Assembly: GCA_030704615.1 (NCBI GenBank)
Contig: CM060731.1
Span: 36,520,001-36,584,000 of the forward strand
From: Takakia lepidozioides
Taxonomy: Eukaryota > Streptophyta > Takakiopsida > Takakiales > Takakiaceae
DNA: 64,000 nucleotides
Reading direction: 5' to 3'
A program made the position numbers and the translations under genes. Positions 1 to 12,200 of the stretch are shown here, in pieces. Each line of letters begins with the position of its first letter. Position 1 is the first letter of the stretch. The notes beneath the pieces are model-generated. The model made no database searches. It was given only the letters and a program-made list of their open reading frames with translations, and was not told the DNA's origin.

Positions 1-514
1 TGATCTAGGTTTGCCCAGGATCTCGTGTTTACTCTCTGATTCTTGGAAGAGGTCTTGTGAATCACATGAATGCATTATAAACTCTGTTGGAATATATATA
101 GAAGCGCTGTAGTTCACCGAAGTGCCTAAGCCTTAAGGCTTTTCTAACCGTAACCGTTTCAAGAACCGGCGATTCTATCCCGGTTATAAGCTTTATCCAC
201 ACTCCCTTGCCCTGGGAACTGGCTCCCCTGGATATAGTCGCACCCGCTCCACATTTTCATTGCCAAATAAAAATGGCCAAGTTCATACTGCCTCCACAAC
301 AATTCTGTTACGTAGATGTGAATAAGAACTGTTGCAAGGTTGGTGGCTGCACAGAAGGCTTTTTAGATATCCGTGCTTGGACAAAGTGAGATGTTTAGGT
401 TGTTTCATATATTAATTCTACATTTTGAAAGTTTAGATTTCTGGATTTATCACTCAGGTCAAATCTGGGCTAATGGATAAGTCTAATAGCCGTGGTTGGT
501 CGGCTTGCCCACAG
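1..514 (+). other. UPL1: Intronic or upstream sequence of the HECT ligase gene
   Basis: No exon of the ubiquitin ligase was recognised here. The first exon I can support starts after an acceptor AG at 513-514, in the middle of a codon, so earlier exons lie outside the window or here unrecognised. The stretch is AT-rich and contains a short AACCGG-rich patch at about 145-190. Confidence 0.5.
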
Positions 515-3500
515 GTGTTCCACCACTGGTCTCACGGCGTGTGTTGGAAATTTTGACGTATTTAGCCCGTAACCACTCTCCAGTGGCCAACTTGCTACTG
601 TATTTGGAGCCCTTAGCACCATCGGCCACACCAGGCTTGGAGGCCTCTCCTCAGAAGTTGAAGGAGAAGGGTAAAGGTAAGTTGGTTGATGGCGCACCTC
701 ACACTGGGGCAATACAAGAGCCAAAGCCAAAGCCGAAGGGCGAGATTCCACTAATATTGCTGCTCAAACTGTTGAACCAGCCACTGTATTCTCGCAGCAG
801 TGCACACTTGGAGCAGGTGGGTTTAACTTCACAGGATGTTTGTAGTTTGGGTGTGCCGCAAGAAAATGTTATGATCAATGGTTTGTTTCCAGAAACTACT
901 TAGTGATTCCTGTTATGTTGGATAAGAAGTGGGAGTCTCTATTTTTAGTTCCCTGTTTAGTGAGAGGTTTTTTGAAGGCCTGAGTCATTTCACGTATTTG
1001 ATGCTGTGCAGGTTATGGGCTTGCTGGAAGTAGTGACAAGCAATGCTGGTGCAAAGGCAGAGGTAAAGACAAAGGTTAAGGCTAGTGACGCGAAACCCGT
1101 GGTAACAACCAGTGATTTGTCGAGTGGAGCCAATGCTCCTTCAACTGGGGAGCCTGCACCTTCTGAGGCTGAGACTACACCAGCCATATCAAGTGGAGGA
1201 AGATTATTTGGTAGAAGTGTTGAGGTGGGACCACCTAGGCCAGATGCTTCGGTTGATGTGGGGGCTGTTGGTGGGGAAGGGATTGAGCCTTCAACATCAG
1301 GTTCTGACCATAAAGTGGATGCAGCTGCCGTGCTCCTTAGCCTCCCAGAGCCAGAGCTGCGTAACCTGTGCAAGCTGTTAGCACGGGAAGGGTGAGTACA
1401 TCATGTACTGACTACTTTTATGTTCTATTCAATAGCCCTTTTCTGCTTGTTATGGTATCAGAATTTGTTCCTGCGTGAAAGGTGCATGGCTGACTAGTTC
1501 CTTGGAAGTACATAATCCAAACTACTTGTACTTGCGTTCTAGTACGTGTGAATTGCAGAAATGATCTGTGTGACTTGTGTTCCTTTGTATGTATGGCACT
1601 TGTACTTGCAATTTTCATGGTACGTGGCGAGTTAAAGCTAAAGTCTGAGTGTCTTGTGTAGGTTGTCAGACATGGCTTACTCAAGGGTAGCTGAGGTCCT
1701 CAAGAAACTGGCGACTGCAGCCCCACCTCACCGTCGTTTGTTTGTTGCTGAATTGGCTGATGCTGCACGCCAGCTCAGTGGCCCAGCTGTTGGGGAACTC
1801 CACAGCTTGGGCGATGCAGACACCATGGCTGTAAGCACAACCTCCATGGCAGGGGCTGCTATCCTACGGGTGCTTCAAGCCCTCAGTGCCCTGACCTCAG
1901 GTGGTGGCAGTGGAACAGATAAAGAGAAGGAGCAAGATCCTGCAGTAGTTGATAAGGAACAGGAAGAGGGCATGTTGGTGGTGAGAGAGCTGAATGGGGC
2001 ACTTGAGACGTTATGGCATGGATTGAGTGTAAGTGTAGGCAAGATTGAAGGCCGTTTGGGCAACACCTCGGCACTTTCAGTTCCCACAAGCAGTGCTGCT
2101 GCAGCTGCAGTAGTAGTTGGGACAGGGGCTGGGAGCGTGGCACCCCCTCTGCCCCCTGGAACACAAAAGGTTTTACCATTTGTGGAGGCTTTCTTTGTTT
2201 TGTGTGAGAAGTTGCGGTCAGGGCCTGCTCCAGCTGGACAGCAAGAGCCCAACAGTGCAACCGCACGTGAAATCAAGGAGGCTTCAGCGTCCTCCTCTGC
2301 AGACCTGGCTTTAACACCAAGGTCACCGTCCTGTACTCAGCAGAAGAAAACTGAGGGTGAGAAAGGAATGACTTTCACGCGGTTTGCTGACAGGCACCGG
2401 CGCCTCCTCAATGCATTTGTGCGCCAGAATCCAGGCCTCCTTGAGAAGTCTCTGTGCCTTATGCTCAAAGCTCCCCGCTTAATTGACTTTGACAACAAGC
2501 GTGCATACTTCCGGTCCCGTATCCGGCAGCAGCACGAGCAGCAGCACTATGCGCCCCTCCGAATCTGTGTGAGACGTGCATATGTGCTGGAAGACTCATA
2601 TAATCAGCTTCGCATGCGCACTCCTGATGAACTTAAGGGCCGCCTCACGGTCCAGTTTCAAGGAGAGGAAGGCATTGATGCTGGTGGATTGACACGAGAA
2701 TGGTACCAATTGTTGTCACGTGTGACGTTTGACAAGGGTGCACTCCTCTTCACCACGGTTGGGAATGAGTCTACGTTCCAGCCCAACCCAAACTCAGTAT
2801 ATCAGACTGAGCATTTGTCTTACTTCAAGTTTGTTGGTCGTGTGGTAAGCTGGCTTGACCCCAGGCCCCTCCCCCCTTTTTCTTTGACAGTGACTCGAAC
2901 AGGGATCAGTCTCATTTGTCACATTTGTTTCTAGCTAGGGGACTAGAACAGCAGTGTTGGACTTGTCCTCATGCTTTCTAGTATGACGTCAGTGCCCCAC
3001 GTACATTGACTTCCAATTCCTTGTAACTGCAACATCATCGTCTGTGCATGAGCCACTGAAGTTCAGGGTGGGCTTTATATACCCTGGTGGCTGAAACCCG
3101 ACAAGCAACTGTATTAGGGTTAGTATCCAATAGAATTATGCCCTAAATAGTGATGTCATAGCCCACATTTGCAGGAAGCAGTCAGTGGGACTTTGATGGA
3201 GCATGTCTTGATAGTTGTATGCTGGCTCAGCATAGTTATGATAGGATGAGAAAGCCTGAAGTTGCATGAGGTATGGTGTACTGTTATGCTAGGTGGCGAA
3301 GGCACTGTTTGATGGGCAGCTGCTGGATGTGTATTTTACACGGTCCTTTTACAAGCACATATTGGGGGTGAAAGTGACCTATCACGATATTGAGGCAATC
3401 GACCCTGACTACTTCAAGAACCTCAAATGGATGTTGGAGGTACTGTTAGCTCCATGCTATATGTTTCGCTGTATTGAAGATCTTTGCCACACAAGGCTAC

Positions 3501-6500
3501 AGCAAACAACGTCCTATGAGTACATTTGGTGTTAAAGATCCTCTCAAGGGCACTGCACTTTTAGCTCTGTTGCACATATTTATTTCAATGTACATCTTTA
3601 CTGCAACACCTCAAAGTGGTAGTTGCCAGAGCATGGTTTTGTAAGCATGTTCAGAAGTTCACGACCTACCTTTACTGAGCTTGGAACTGATGATGTTAGG
3701 TGGAACATGATTCAACCGAAAGTAAGAAGTTGAAGGGGGGTTGCAATGGTAATCAGGTGAACCCAAATGTGGAAACTATATAGAGCCGGTGCTGATGAAT
3801 TTGAACTATTTTGTGCTTGCAGAATGACATTAGTGACATACTGGATTTGTCGTTTAGTATGGACGCCGATGAGGAGAAGCACATTCTCTATGAGAAGACT
3901 GAGGTAATGACTAGACCTTACCATATTTGACTGCCAGGTGATAAGCTGAGCAGTAAGTCGGTCCCTTTTTGTAGCAATACAGGGCCAATTATACACTTCT
4001 ACACACTTCAGGATGAAGCATGTCCCTAAAGCCTGGCACTGGGTGCCAACCTGCAAGGACTTAGTCTTGTGGTCTATGTTTGTGAATTAGCACAAAAAAT
4101 ACGTGTTGCACTGGAAGAGGCGCTGTTACACTTTTAAACCAGTTTCCTAGTTTGGACTTGGTATAGCTCTCTTTCAAACTTCGCAGTAATACTCTATTTG
4201 CCAACTGCAGCGTGCTTCCATGTAGTTATGGAAAGCGACAGATATGTGACAATTTTGTCTCATGCCACAGGTTACAGATTACGAGCTGATATCAGGGGGC
4301 CGCAACATTCGGGTGACAGAAGAGAACAAGCATGAGTATGTGGACCTAGTGGCAGAGCATCGGTTAACCACAGCCATCCGACCACAAATTACTGCCTTTT
4401 TGGAAGGCTTCAATGAACTGGTGGCTCGGGAGCTCATCTCCATCTTTAATGACAAGGAGCTGGAGCTTCTCATCAGTGGCCTTCCAGAAATTGACTGTAA
4501 GTTAATTTGGCTTACAACTGCTAGGGCATGTCAGGTAATTAGCTAGAGAGCAGTCGCACTCACGGTTAGTGTAGCTACTGTCAAGCTACTGTTAAGCATA
4601 ATCTGTTTTGGCCACCTGCCCACACAGCGTGAAGTGCCTGCGCAGCTCTCCTGCTTCAGGCCTGTGCATCTCCTGTGCCTGATGTGCCCATTCAAGAACT
4701 CCCTCTCCTCTCTTTTTGTTCCTCTCGCTAATTCTCCTCCGGAACAACAGTGTCATGCCGAAACTCGATTCCTTCTCTCACAAAATGGAAATAGAATGTA
4801 CTCATATGACGTTGTTTTCCGTAGCCTTGTGGCCATTGACGCCACGCCCAGTTTGAGCAGACACAAAGGGACAGAACCTACCTTTGTCAGGGGCTGACAT
4901 CGGTAGTAAGACTTACCTTGAGATACACAATTGATCCGGGTTTTCCAGATATCCTCTAGAAATCCCTTCACACAAGCATCAATCTGCTGTGTGTGGTTTG
5001 CATTCACAAAATGGAAATAGATTGTACTCATAAGACGTTGTTTGCCATAGCCTTGTGGCCATTGACCCCGCGCCCAGTTTGAGCGGGAACAAAAGGGACA
5101 GAACCTACCTCTGTCAGGGGCTGACGTTGGTAGTAAGACTTACCTCCATATATAGAATTAATCCGGGTTTTCCAGATATCCTCTAGAAATCCCTTCACAC
5201 AAGCATCAATCTGCTGTGTGTGATTTGCCCAAAAACTAGGCCTCAGGAGGGCCTGGGCTTTTGGCTCAGCCTCGAGACTTTCAAAGTTGGTAAACAGGGG
5301 TACAGGCACAATACCCTTAATAGATTTGAAGAGAGCGTCTCTTTGGTGAGAGAACCCCGGACAGTGTATCAGAAAATGAATACTGTCTTCAGATTGCCTA
5401 CACAACGGGCAATTGCACTCTCCCTTTCCTCTCTGCTTCTGTTTGCTGTTCAAAGGTAGGCTTCCTGCCCTGAGTTTAAATTTCAGTCTAGTGCCGAGAG
5501 TGGGTAGACCCTTGAGGTCATCCAAGATGTCCTCCCCCATGTCACAGACTGGAAACAAGTTCAGGGAAGTTTTCTGCCTAACTTCATTTTCATCAGACAA
5601 AGGGTAATAGAGAGGGGTGCAAAGGGATCCATCAAACTCTACCCTGGCAAAGACCAGGTATGGGCTCTGTACAAAGACTGGGATCAGAGAAGCCAGGGCT
5701 GCCCAAGGCTGTTGGGAGCTTGATCACACTTCAACACCTGGAGAGTTCCTGGGTGTTTCATAAAAGTTCTTGGAGCAGTTTCTCTACAGAGTATGACTTT
5801 ATCCAGGAATCCAACCTGTCTTTATGATCAAACTGTAGGGCTGATTATGCACTCAGAACAGAGTGCCTTGGGGATTACAAAGGCTTCCAGAGATAAGCTT
5901 TCCAATAGAAACCACCACAGAACTTTGTGGCTGTCGGTTTGTTGGTTTCCATCTCTCTTATGAACAAGGTTCCCGCTCAAACTGGGCGCGGGGTCAATGG
6001 CCACAAGGCTACGGCAAACAACGTCTTATGAGTACAATCTCTTATGAACAAGATGGAACAGCACAGGCTGGCAGGGAAGCACCCTTGCCTCATATGTGTA
6101 CTCAAGTTGAGCATATTCCAAAGAGAAGGCATCCCGAAAGCCCGAAAGCTTGCATACGTGAGAAGCAAGCATGAAGATCATCTCAGCGAGGAAAGAGCTC
6201 ATTTTGGCTGTCTGAGATATCTCAGCGAGGAACGATCTCACATATTCTCTCCCCTGCTTCCTTTGTCTATGGTCTCCCTCGTGTCATGTCGAGCCCATGG
6301 AAGCAAAGCTTCGAAAGTGTTGACTCTCCCTGAAAATGTACACAGAACAGTCTTCCCCGTGGGCAGTGGATGTGCTCAAAACTTAGATCCCATCCTCTCC
6401 CCAGTTGCCCAAAACTTAGTGGAGCTTAGTGGAAACTTAGTGGAGGGTTAGATTTAGCTGCACAGGAGGGGGACTGCTAAAACTAAAGGGGTCAACCAGC

Positions 6501-7927
6501 CAGATCTAGCTAGGGTCAAATTTAATATGGTCGCTAGCAGTCCTGTGCGGCCCTATTTAAAGATAATACTAATAACATAACAGGCCCTTTAACAGTTGGT
6601 GCGGTCAGGGTCCTGCCAGGTGTGCTCCTTAATTTCTAGATGTCTAATGTAGCACAAATTGCTGGGATGTCCGGTTGATCATTGGCAGTGGAAGATTTAA
6701 AGATCAACACAGAGTACACAGGGTACACAGCAGCGTCACCTGTAGTCCAATGGTTCTGGGATGTGGTGCGCGCGTTCAACAAGGAGGATATGGCCCGTCT
6801 TTTGCAGTTTATTACTGGCACATCAAAGGTGGAATCCCTGCCATACATCCTCTCATTTTTCTGGATATGGTATATATGGTGCATCTTGTTAAGGATTGTC
6901 TGCTTAAATCAAGTCGCTGCATCATTTGGAGGTAAAGAATGTCAGAAACTTTGATAGAGGAAGAGAGGATGTGCTCATTGACTCTTCCTGTGAATGTTAG
7001 CTATGAGTCTGTTAAGCTGTGCAATTTCCATACTCCTGCACAGGCAATTCACAACCGAGCTACAGTGGATTGGATGTTGCTTCAAGGGCTGGTACAAGTT
7101 GTTTGTACCAAGTTGTCTGTACCAGTGCCACCTTTGCCTGTACCCAAGACAAGTGACAGATGTTATTGACTCCCACTCTCCCAGTCACACTGTTAAAAGA
7201 AAAACATAAAGAGGTTTTCATCTTTTGATTAGACTTTGCTTGCCGCAGCCTTCTGGCCATGGACACCCGCACCCACGTCAGATGGAGGTAAAACAGGGAA
7301 ATGGGAGGATAAAAAACGAAAGACACTTCATGACGTCCAGGAGAAACAGACATCAAATACAGGGTTGTCTCTTACTAATGATTTGAATGTTGATGTGTAC
7401 TGATGTTTCAATAGGTACCACTAGAAGGGTTCCGGGCGTTGCAAGGCATATCAGGTCCACAACGCTTCCAGATCCACAAGGCCTACGGTGCTCCAGAGCG
7501 CCTACCCTCCGCTCACACCTGGTGAGCCAATCGTATGCATAACTCTTGGTTGATTGTGCATTTTGGGCATGTACACTCTCTTGAAAGGTTTCATTTGAAC
7601 TGACACAGCACAATTTATTACTGGTGATCTGATATTAAAATATTGGTAAGGATGGGACTTGACAATGATTTTGCATTTGATGTTTGATTGTGAATGTATG
7701 CAAAGTTTCTTTGCATGCTCTTGGATGGTTGGGCTCTCACTGATGAAGATGCTTTTCTGCTTGATTGAGAATTTACCTTTTATGGGGATGATGACATGTG
7801 TTGCTGATGATGATGCTTGTGCAGCTTTAATCAATTGGACCTACCAGAGTATGCATCCAAAGAGCAATTACAGGAGCGGCTGATGCTGGCAATCCATGAG
7901 GCCAACGAGGGCTTTGGTTTTGGTTAA
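515..7927 (+). CDS. UPL1: HECT-type E3 ubiquitin ligase, UPL1/UPL2 class, 3' part (9 exons)
   Basis: This is the C-terminal part of a giant plant HECT ubiquitin ligase, which takes ubiquitin from an E2 onto a cysteine and passes it to substrates. Supported exons: 515-816, 1012-1391, 1662-2844, 3293-3439, 3823-3903, 4271-4496, 6689-6828, 7415-7521 and 7825-7927; phases fit throughout. Exon 1 carries the armadillo-like [20 protein letters not shown] stretch typical of UPL1/2. The HECT domain begins in exon 3 ([36 protein letters not shown]) and runs to the stop ([11 protein letters not shown]). The catalytic cysteine (HTCFNQLD) has its codon split by the intron 7522-7824. The acidic, Ala/Ser-rich linkers of exons 2-3 are poorly conserved. 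The 2.2 kb intron 4497-6688 holds antisense LINE sequence. The N-terminal half of the gene is off the left edge. No break is seen in the HECT domain. Confidence 0.93.
3478..3540 (+). repeat. Very short LINE 3'-end fragment in UPL intron
   Basis: About 45 bases (ACAAGGCTACAGCAAACAACG followed by TCCTATGAGTACA) match the 3' tail of the LINE copies at 4780-5230 and 5975-6040. It sits between AAGATC at 3478-3483 and AAGATC at 3535-3540, a possible target-site duplication. It looks like an extremely 5'-truncated insertion, though a deletion remnant is equally possible. Confidence 0.45.
4780..5005 (-). mobile_element. LINE 3' end, second (truncated) copy
   Basis: On the minus strand this reads the same C-terminal peptide as the neighbouring LINE ([20 protein letters not shown]) followed by the 3' tail. 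It repeats 5007-5230 almost base for base, so the last ~225 bases of the LINE occur twice in tandem and in the same orientation. Either two 5'-truncated copies landed side by side or the tail was duplicated. It lies in the UPL intron 4497-6688, antisense to the gene. Confidence 0.7.
5007..5960 (-). mobile_element. LINE (non-LTR retrotransposon) C-terminal fragment in UPL intron
   Basis: The open frame at 5028-5600 (190 residues) contains the zinc-binding module downstream of plant LINE reverse transcriptases: [20 protein letters not shown], with Cys-x2-Cys and His-x4-Cys. Upstream (5600-5960) the minus strand still reads LINE-like peptide (for example APNSLGQPW) but with stops. The reverse transcriptase and endonuclease are missing, so this is a dead 5'-truncated copy. 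It is antisense within the 2.2 kb UPL intron and does not disturb the splice sites at 4497 and 6688. Confidence 0.75.
5975..6060 (+). repeat. LINE 3'-tail fragment, opposite orientation
   Basis: The sequence GGCGCGGGGTCAATGGCCAC and the following GCTACGGCAAACAACGTCTT are the reverse complement of 5030-5090, so a LINE tail in the plus orientation faces the antisense LINE and forms an inverted repeat inside the intron. A degraded minus-orientation copy is visible at 7230-7275 in another intron of the same gene. Confidence 0.6.
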
Positions 7928-9248
7928 GGGACAAAACAGTGGTCTATGGTTGTAGCTAGTTGAAGTGCCATGTGTGATTTATCCCCATTCTATGTATGAA
8001 AGGCAGACATGCCGGGTAGCATCCTTGGCCAGCAGTTTTCACTCACAAGACTCTTCTCTTTTCCTAATTCCAAATTGCTCCATTGGAAAGTCATCAGCAA
8101 TGGACTAGTAGAGTGCACATAAACACTAGAGCAGGAGTGTGGGGCAATGGGGAAGCCCCACAGCCCTGCTTTCCTAGCGTGTAAATGGTATCTATACTCT
8201 CTTGAAGGCCCATAAATTTGAATCCCTCCCCCTCTCTTAACAGTGTTGACACAAGCCCATGTCCCAAAGCTGTTGGATATTTTGCACCTCTAGACAACAA
8301 ATGGATTCTAGATTATATTTCCTCTCCTCTATTTGCTTGGAGTCGCTCTGTGTCCACCTCATTTCATACAGAGTAGGCTGTGGACTCCTTCAAGTTTGTC
8401 GGGCCAATGATGTGCAACTAGACTTGCTGAGAGAAAACCACCTCCACCTTCATCACTGTCCATCAATCATATGCCCCCTTGTTGTGAAGGTTCATAGCTC
8501 ATACATGAGTTTACTTGCAAGCCCACACTCCAACTGGTCTCCAAGCACTGCAAAGAGTCGTTTGCAAAATCATTGGCCCCTACACTGCAGAGTCTCAAAC
8601 AAACAAACACTGTCCGGAGAGCATTTTCATAGTGAGATGATTGTGGGCCTGGAATTGTATGTGAAAGAGAGCAACATGGCTTGTTTGTTTGCACCATCCA
8701 TTCCAAACGCAATGGAAGGCCTGGATGTGCAGGGCCCACAGGGCAAGCTTTGTGGTAGACGACGCAAAGGAAAGCAGAGGCAGAGGCCCAGATTCCAAGT
8801 CAGTAATGTGATTGTCAGAGTTGGTCTGGTAAATTTGGTGAGAATCACAAGGCAGTTGCAGGCAAGAGATTCTGAAAAATCGCACTAACATTCACTGGAT
8901 TCTTGCACTTGCTATGTTGCGTGCCGAACCTTCCTTTCCTTCCTTGACTCTCAGCCCCTCTCTTGTTGCGTGCTCCGGATCCTCACTGTTGGGAGTTGGG
9001 TTTGTTTCAAAGCTCGAGTTTTGTGTGGTGTGGCGTGTAGCTGTGAGGAAAATGTATTCTTGATCTCCTTCTTTACATGGGCCATCGTCTTGGCAAAGGA
9101 GGAGCGGGGTTGTGAATCTCTGCTGCCTCTCTGCCGGACATGGAACATCACTCTTGAGCAAAGACAATTACAAATTGCCAGAGCTGGCTTTGTTCTGTGC
9201 TAAGCTGTTTTCCATAGTCCATAGCTGGTGAGCGGGGTGAGAGACAGT
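7928..9248. other. Intergenic region between UPL and CTPA genes
   Basis: This stretch holds the 3' UTR of the ligase and the promoter and 5' UTR of the protease. An open frame of 209 codons (8259-8888) is present, but its product matches no family I know and its composition is low in conserved-looking blocks. No TATA box, RNA gene or clear transposon was recognised. Confidence 0.5.
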
Positions 9249-12200
9249 ATGGAATCGGCTACGTTGGCACAGTATGGCAAGGTTTCGGAAGGTAGATTCT
9301 GTCAAGTTGCGGTACGAGTAAAGACATGGCAGAGGACTCTTGGCGGTAGCCAAATGAATCTTGGTAGCAGGGGTCTAGGAGGCCGTCATGTCTTCACAGC
9401 CATCGGGTACGGTGGAAGGAGATGGTGCCTTCCTGTCGTAACTGCAGAACAGAAGAGTGGGTGGCCAATATGCAGCCTCGAAGCCAGCAACGAGAAAGAC
9501 TCGAATTTCGGTGCCAAATTAGGCAGAGCTGTCAAGAGTATGACGGGTGCGGTTCTTGCAACTGGGGCAGCTGCTGCAGTGTTTTTGCAGCCTTGTTCTC
9601 CTGCGGTAGCAACTGGGTTCACAATCACCTTTCCTGGGTCTCAAATTGGAGAGGTGACTTAATCTGCTTATACCGTTTCCCTCTGTTGCGCTGCCAGTTT
9701 TATTTACAGTCCTGACATCTACTCTTCTGATCTTGGTTATCTTTGACCCGATTGTCAAGCTCAGAGTCCTCCTTAAGTGTACATGTCTCGCGTGGTCGGT
9801 AAGGGAAAAAATACTAATGGTGATGCGGTGCAGGTGAACACAGTGCAGAGGACCTTGGTGGAGGCATGGGGCATCGTTCGAGAAACATACGTGGATTCTA
9901 CCTTCAATAATCAAGGTATAATTTGCTACACTTGTCTTTGCTGTGGCCAGCTCTGTATTTCACTCCTTCCTGAGCGTATCAGTTCAAGATGAGGGTGTTA
10001 GAGTGAGAGAAGCTGCTGTGTCTCCTGGACTTGGCTTGGGGTAGCTCTCGGGCCATGGACCTCTCTGGATGTTAAGTTTGAGATTTTCCTGCAAGTACAA
10101 TCAGTCCCCGCCAATTTCCCAACCCAGATTCCTTCCTCCGGAGGACCTCTCTTTAAGAGTATTTGACCACATGAACACCACAAGAAATCCCTCCACCTCT
10201 TGCATGACATGTCGTTCTGGAGAACAGCTGGTTCTCTACCTCACATGCCAATTGGGCTGCAGAAGCTTTTCAGCCAGGTCTAAATTTGAACTCTAGCTGT
10301 GTAATGGAAGGGGAAAAGGCTAGTGTGTACTTTGTCAGCTGTGAATTGCATTTAGCTCCACTCTTGCTTGAAAAATGATTTTCTTGTGTCCAATGACTTT
10401 GTTTCACTTCAGAAGGACATCTAATCCTGGATGGCAATGATGTGGGAGTGGGTAGATTGGGATATGAAGTTGCAAGAAACATTAGCGGAGACACTGCAGT
10501 TGAAGACATCCGACGCTGCTTATGCTAAAATTCACACCATGCTTGCCACATTAGGAGACCCCTTCACACGAATTGTCAGTCCACAGGTAGAGCACCTCCT
10601 CGTCATGTACATTTGCTTAGGATGTGCAATTGGAAGCAGGCTTCTTAGCCTCCTAGCTACATCATCTCGTTTGTCCTTGTCCTGTTTTCTACCAATTCAT
10701 ACTCATATTTGATGATGGTCATAATTTCATCTTAAGCTAGTAGACCAGGTTTGCAGTGGTTGCATGAAGTATGCTCATTTGGCATGTATGGCACATTGCG
10801 ACAACTAACACCTACATGGGAGCCTGTATTCACACCTATGGGTGCCTTTCTGATGCAAAGACTCTTGAAATTGGCAGTTGATTTTCACATAAGGGGATAC
10901 TGATGTCATCAGGATTTCCTTGCTATCTCATTAGTGTAAAGGAATAATATGACTTCTCTGTATGGTTTTTCCATGTGATCTGAAGAAAGAGTCTGTTGTT
11001 AAGCTTTTACAAAGTCTTCGGGGCCTGCTTCTTTAAGACCCATATGACCTTAGAGTGGAGTATCATCCTATAGTTCCTCTCAGTGGGTAAAATTGGACAA
11101 GGATGTGTGACGCGTGAGCAAAGTGACTCTTCTTGTGTGCCCTCCTCTTGGTCCCATCTGTGAACAAGAGGCTAACAACAGCTACCCTGTCCATCATTGA
11201 TCACTGGTGCTCTGATAAACTGCCCATTAGAGAGTGAGTATCTTTCAGGTTGCATGGTGAGCTTGTTCCATAATTGGGCACTGCTAACAACCCAGGCCAT
11301 GGGACTCATTGGTCGACATCGCTGCTTTCCACCAACATGTCTCGCTTAATTGTTTGGTGACTAACTGGCATTGTGTTGAATACCAGCTAAGTAAGAGCAT
11401 CTGCATCGCAGGAATATGCAAGCTTCCGAATCAATAATGAAGGTGCCTTGGAAGGAGTGGGCTTGCTTATTGCATCAGACCGTGATTCTGGCCGATTGGT
11501 ACACCTATCTGAATTGAAGTTAGGCCTGTTTGTAGAACATGAAATAGTCTTTATAATCTGCTGTTATCTATGCTTGCTATCCTTGCCCTGGTAGCCCACA
11601 AATATTTGTGCGATTGGTACTGCAATATTTGGAAATAGTCTGTGTATATAGGATACAAGCTTGGGGTGGCATGTTTGGTAGATGCTGACAAGGGGTGTGG
11701 GTGCATGTCATGTCTGTAGGTTGTGCTATCTCCAATAGATGGTGGTCCTGCTGCTCGGGCCGGGATACATTCAGGCGATGAGTTGGTGCAGATTGATGGT
11801 AAAGAAGACTTGAAAAACTTGCCTGTTTATATGGCTTTTGCATAACCCTTTTTACTACTCTAACAGTATGATGAAGCAGGTTCATTGTCTCACCTTGGTT
11901 GTATGCAGATGAAATGTTGGCAGGAATGAATAATGAGGAAGTAGCCACCAAGCTCCGAGGACGAGCTGGCACCTCAGTTACGCTGAAACTGCGCCGTGTA
12001 CATTTCTACTTTTCCACCTCTGAGCATGTCATGTACATGTGGCTTGTACTGGAATGACGAGTTTTGTTGTCATGTATAAATTAGAAGTTCCTGTTGAGGG
12101 CACAGGAAGTGATGATTGCTAGGTTAGTCTTCTCTGAGAAAACACAGTAAGTGGTGGCTTGGATGATGATGACAGGCAACTGGGACAAGTGTTTCAGGGT

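Noticed and set aside
8259-8888. 209-codon open frame between UPL and CTPA
   Set aside because: No family resemblance, overlapping antisense frames of similar length, and position in the intergenic/UTR region; not enough to call a gene.
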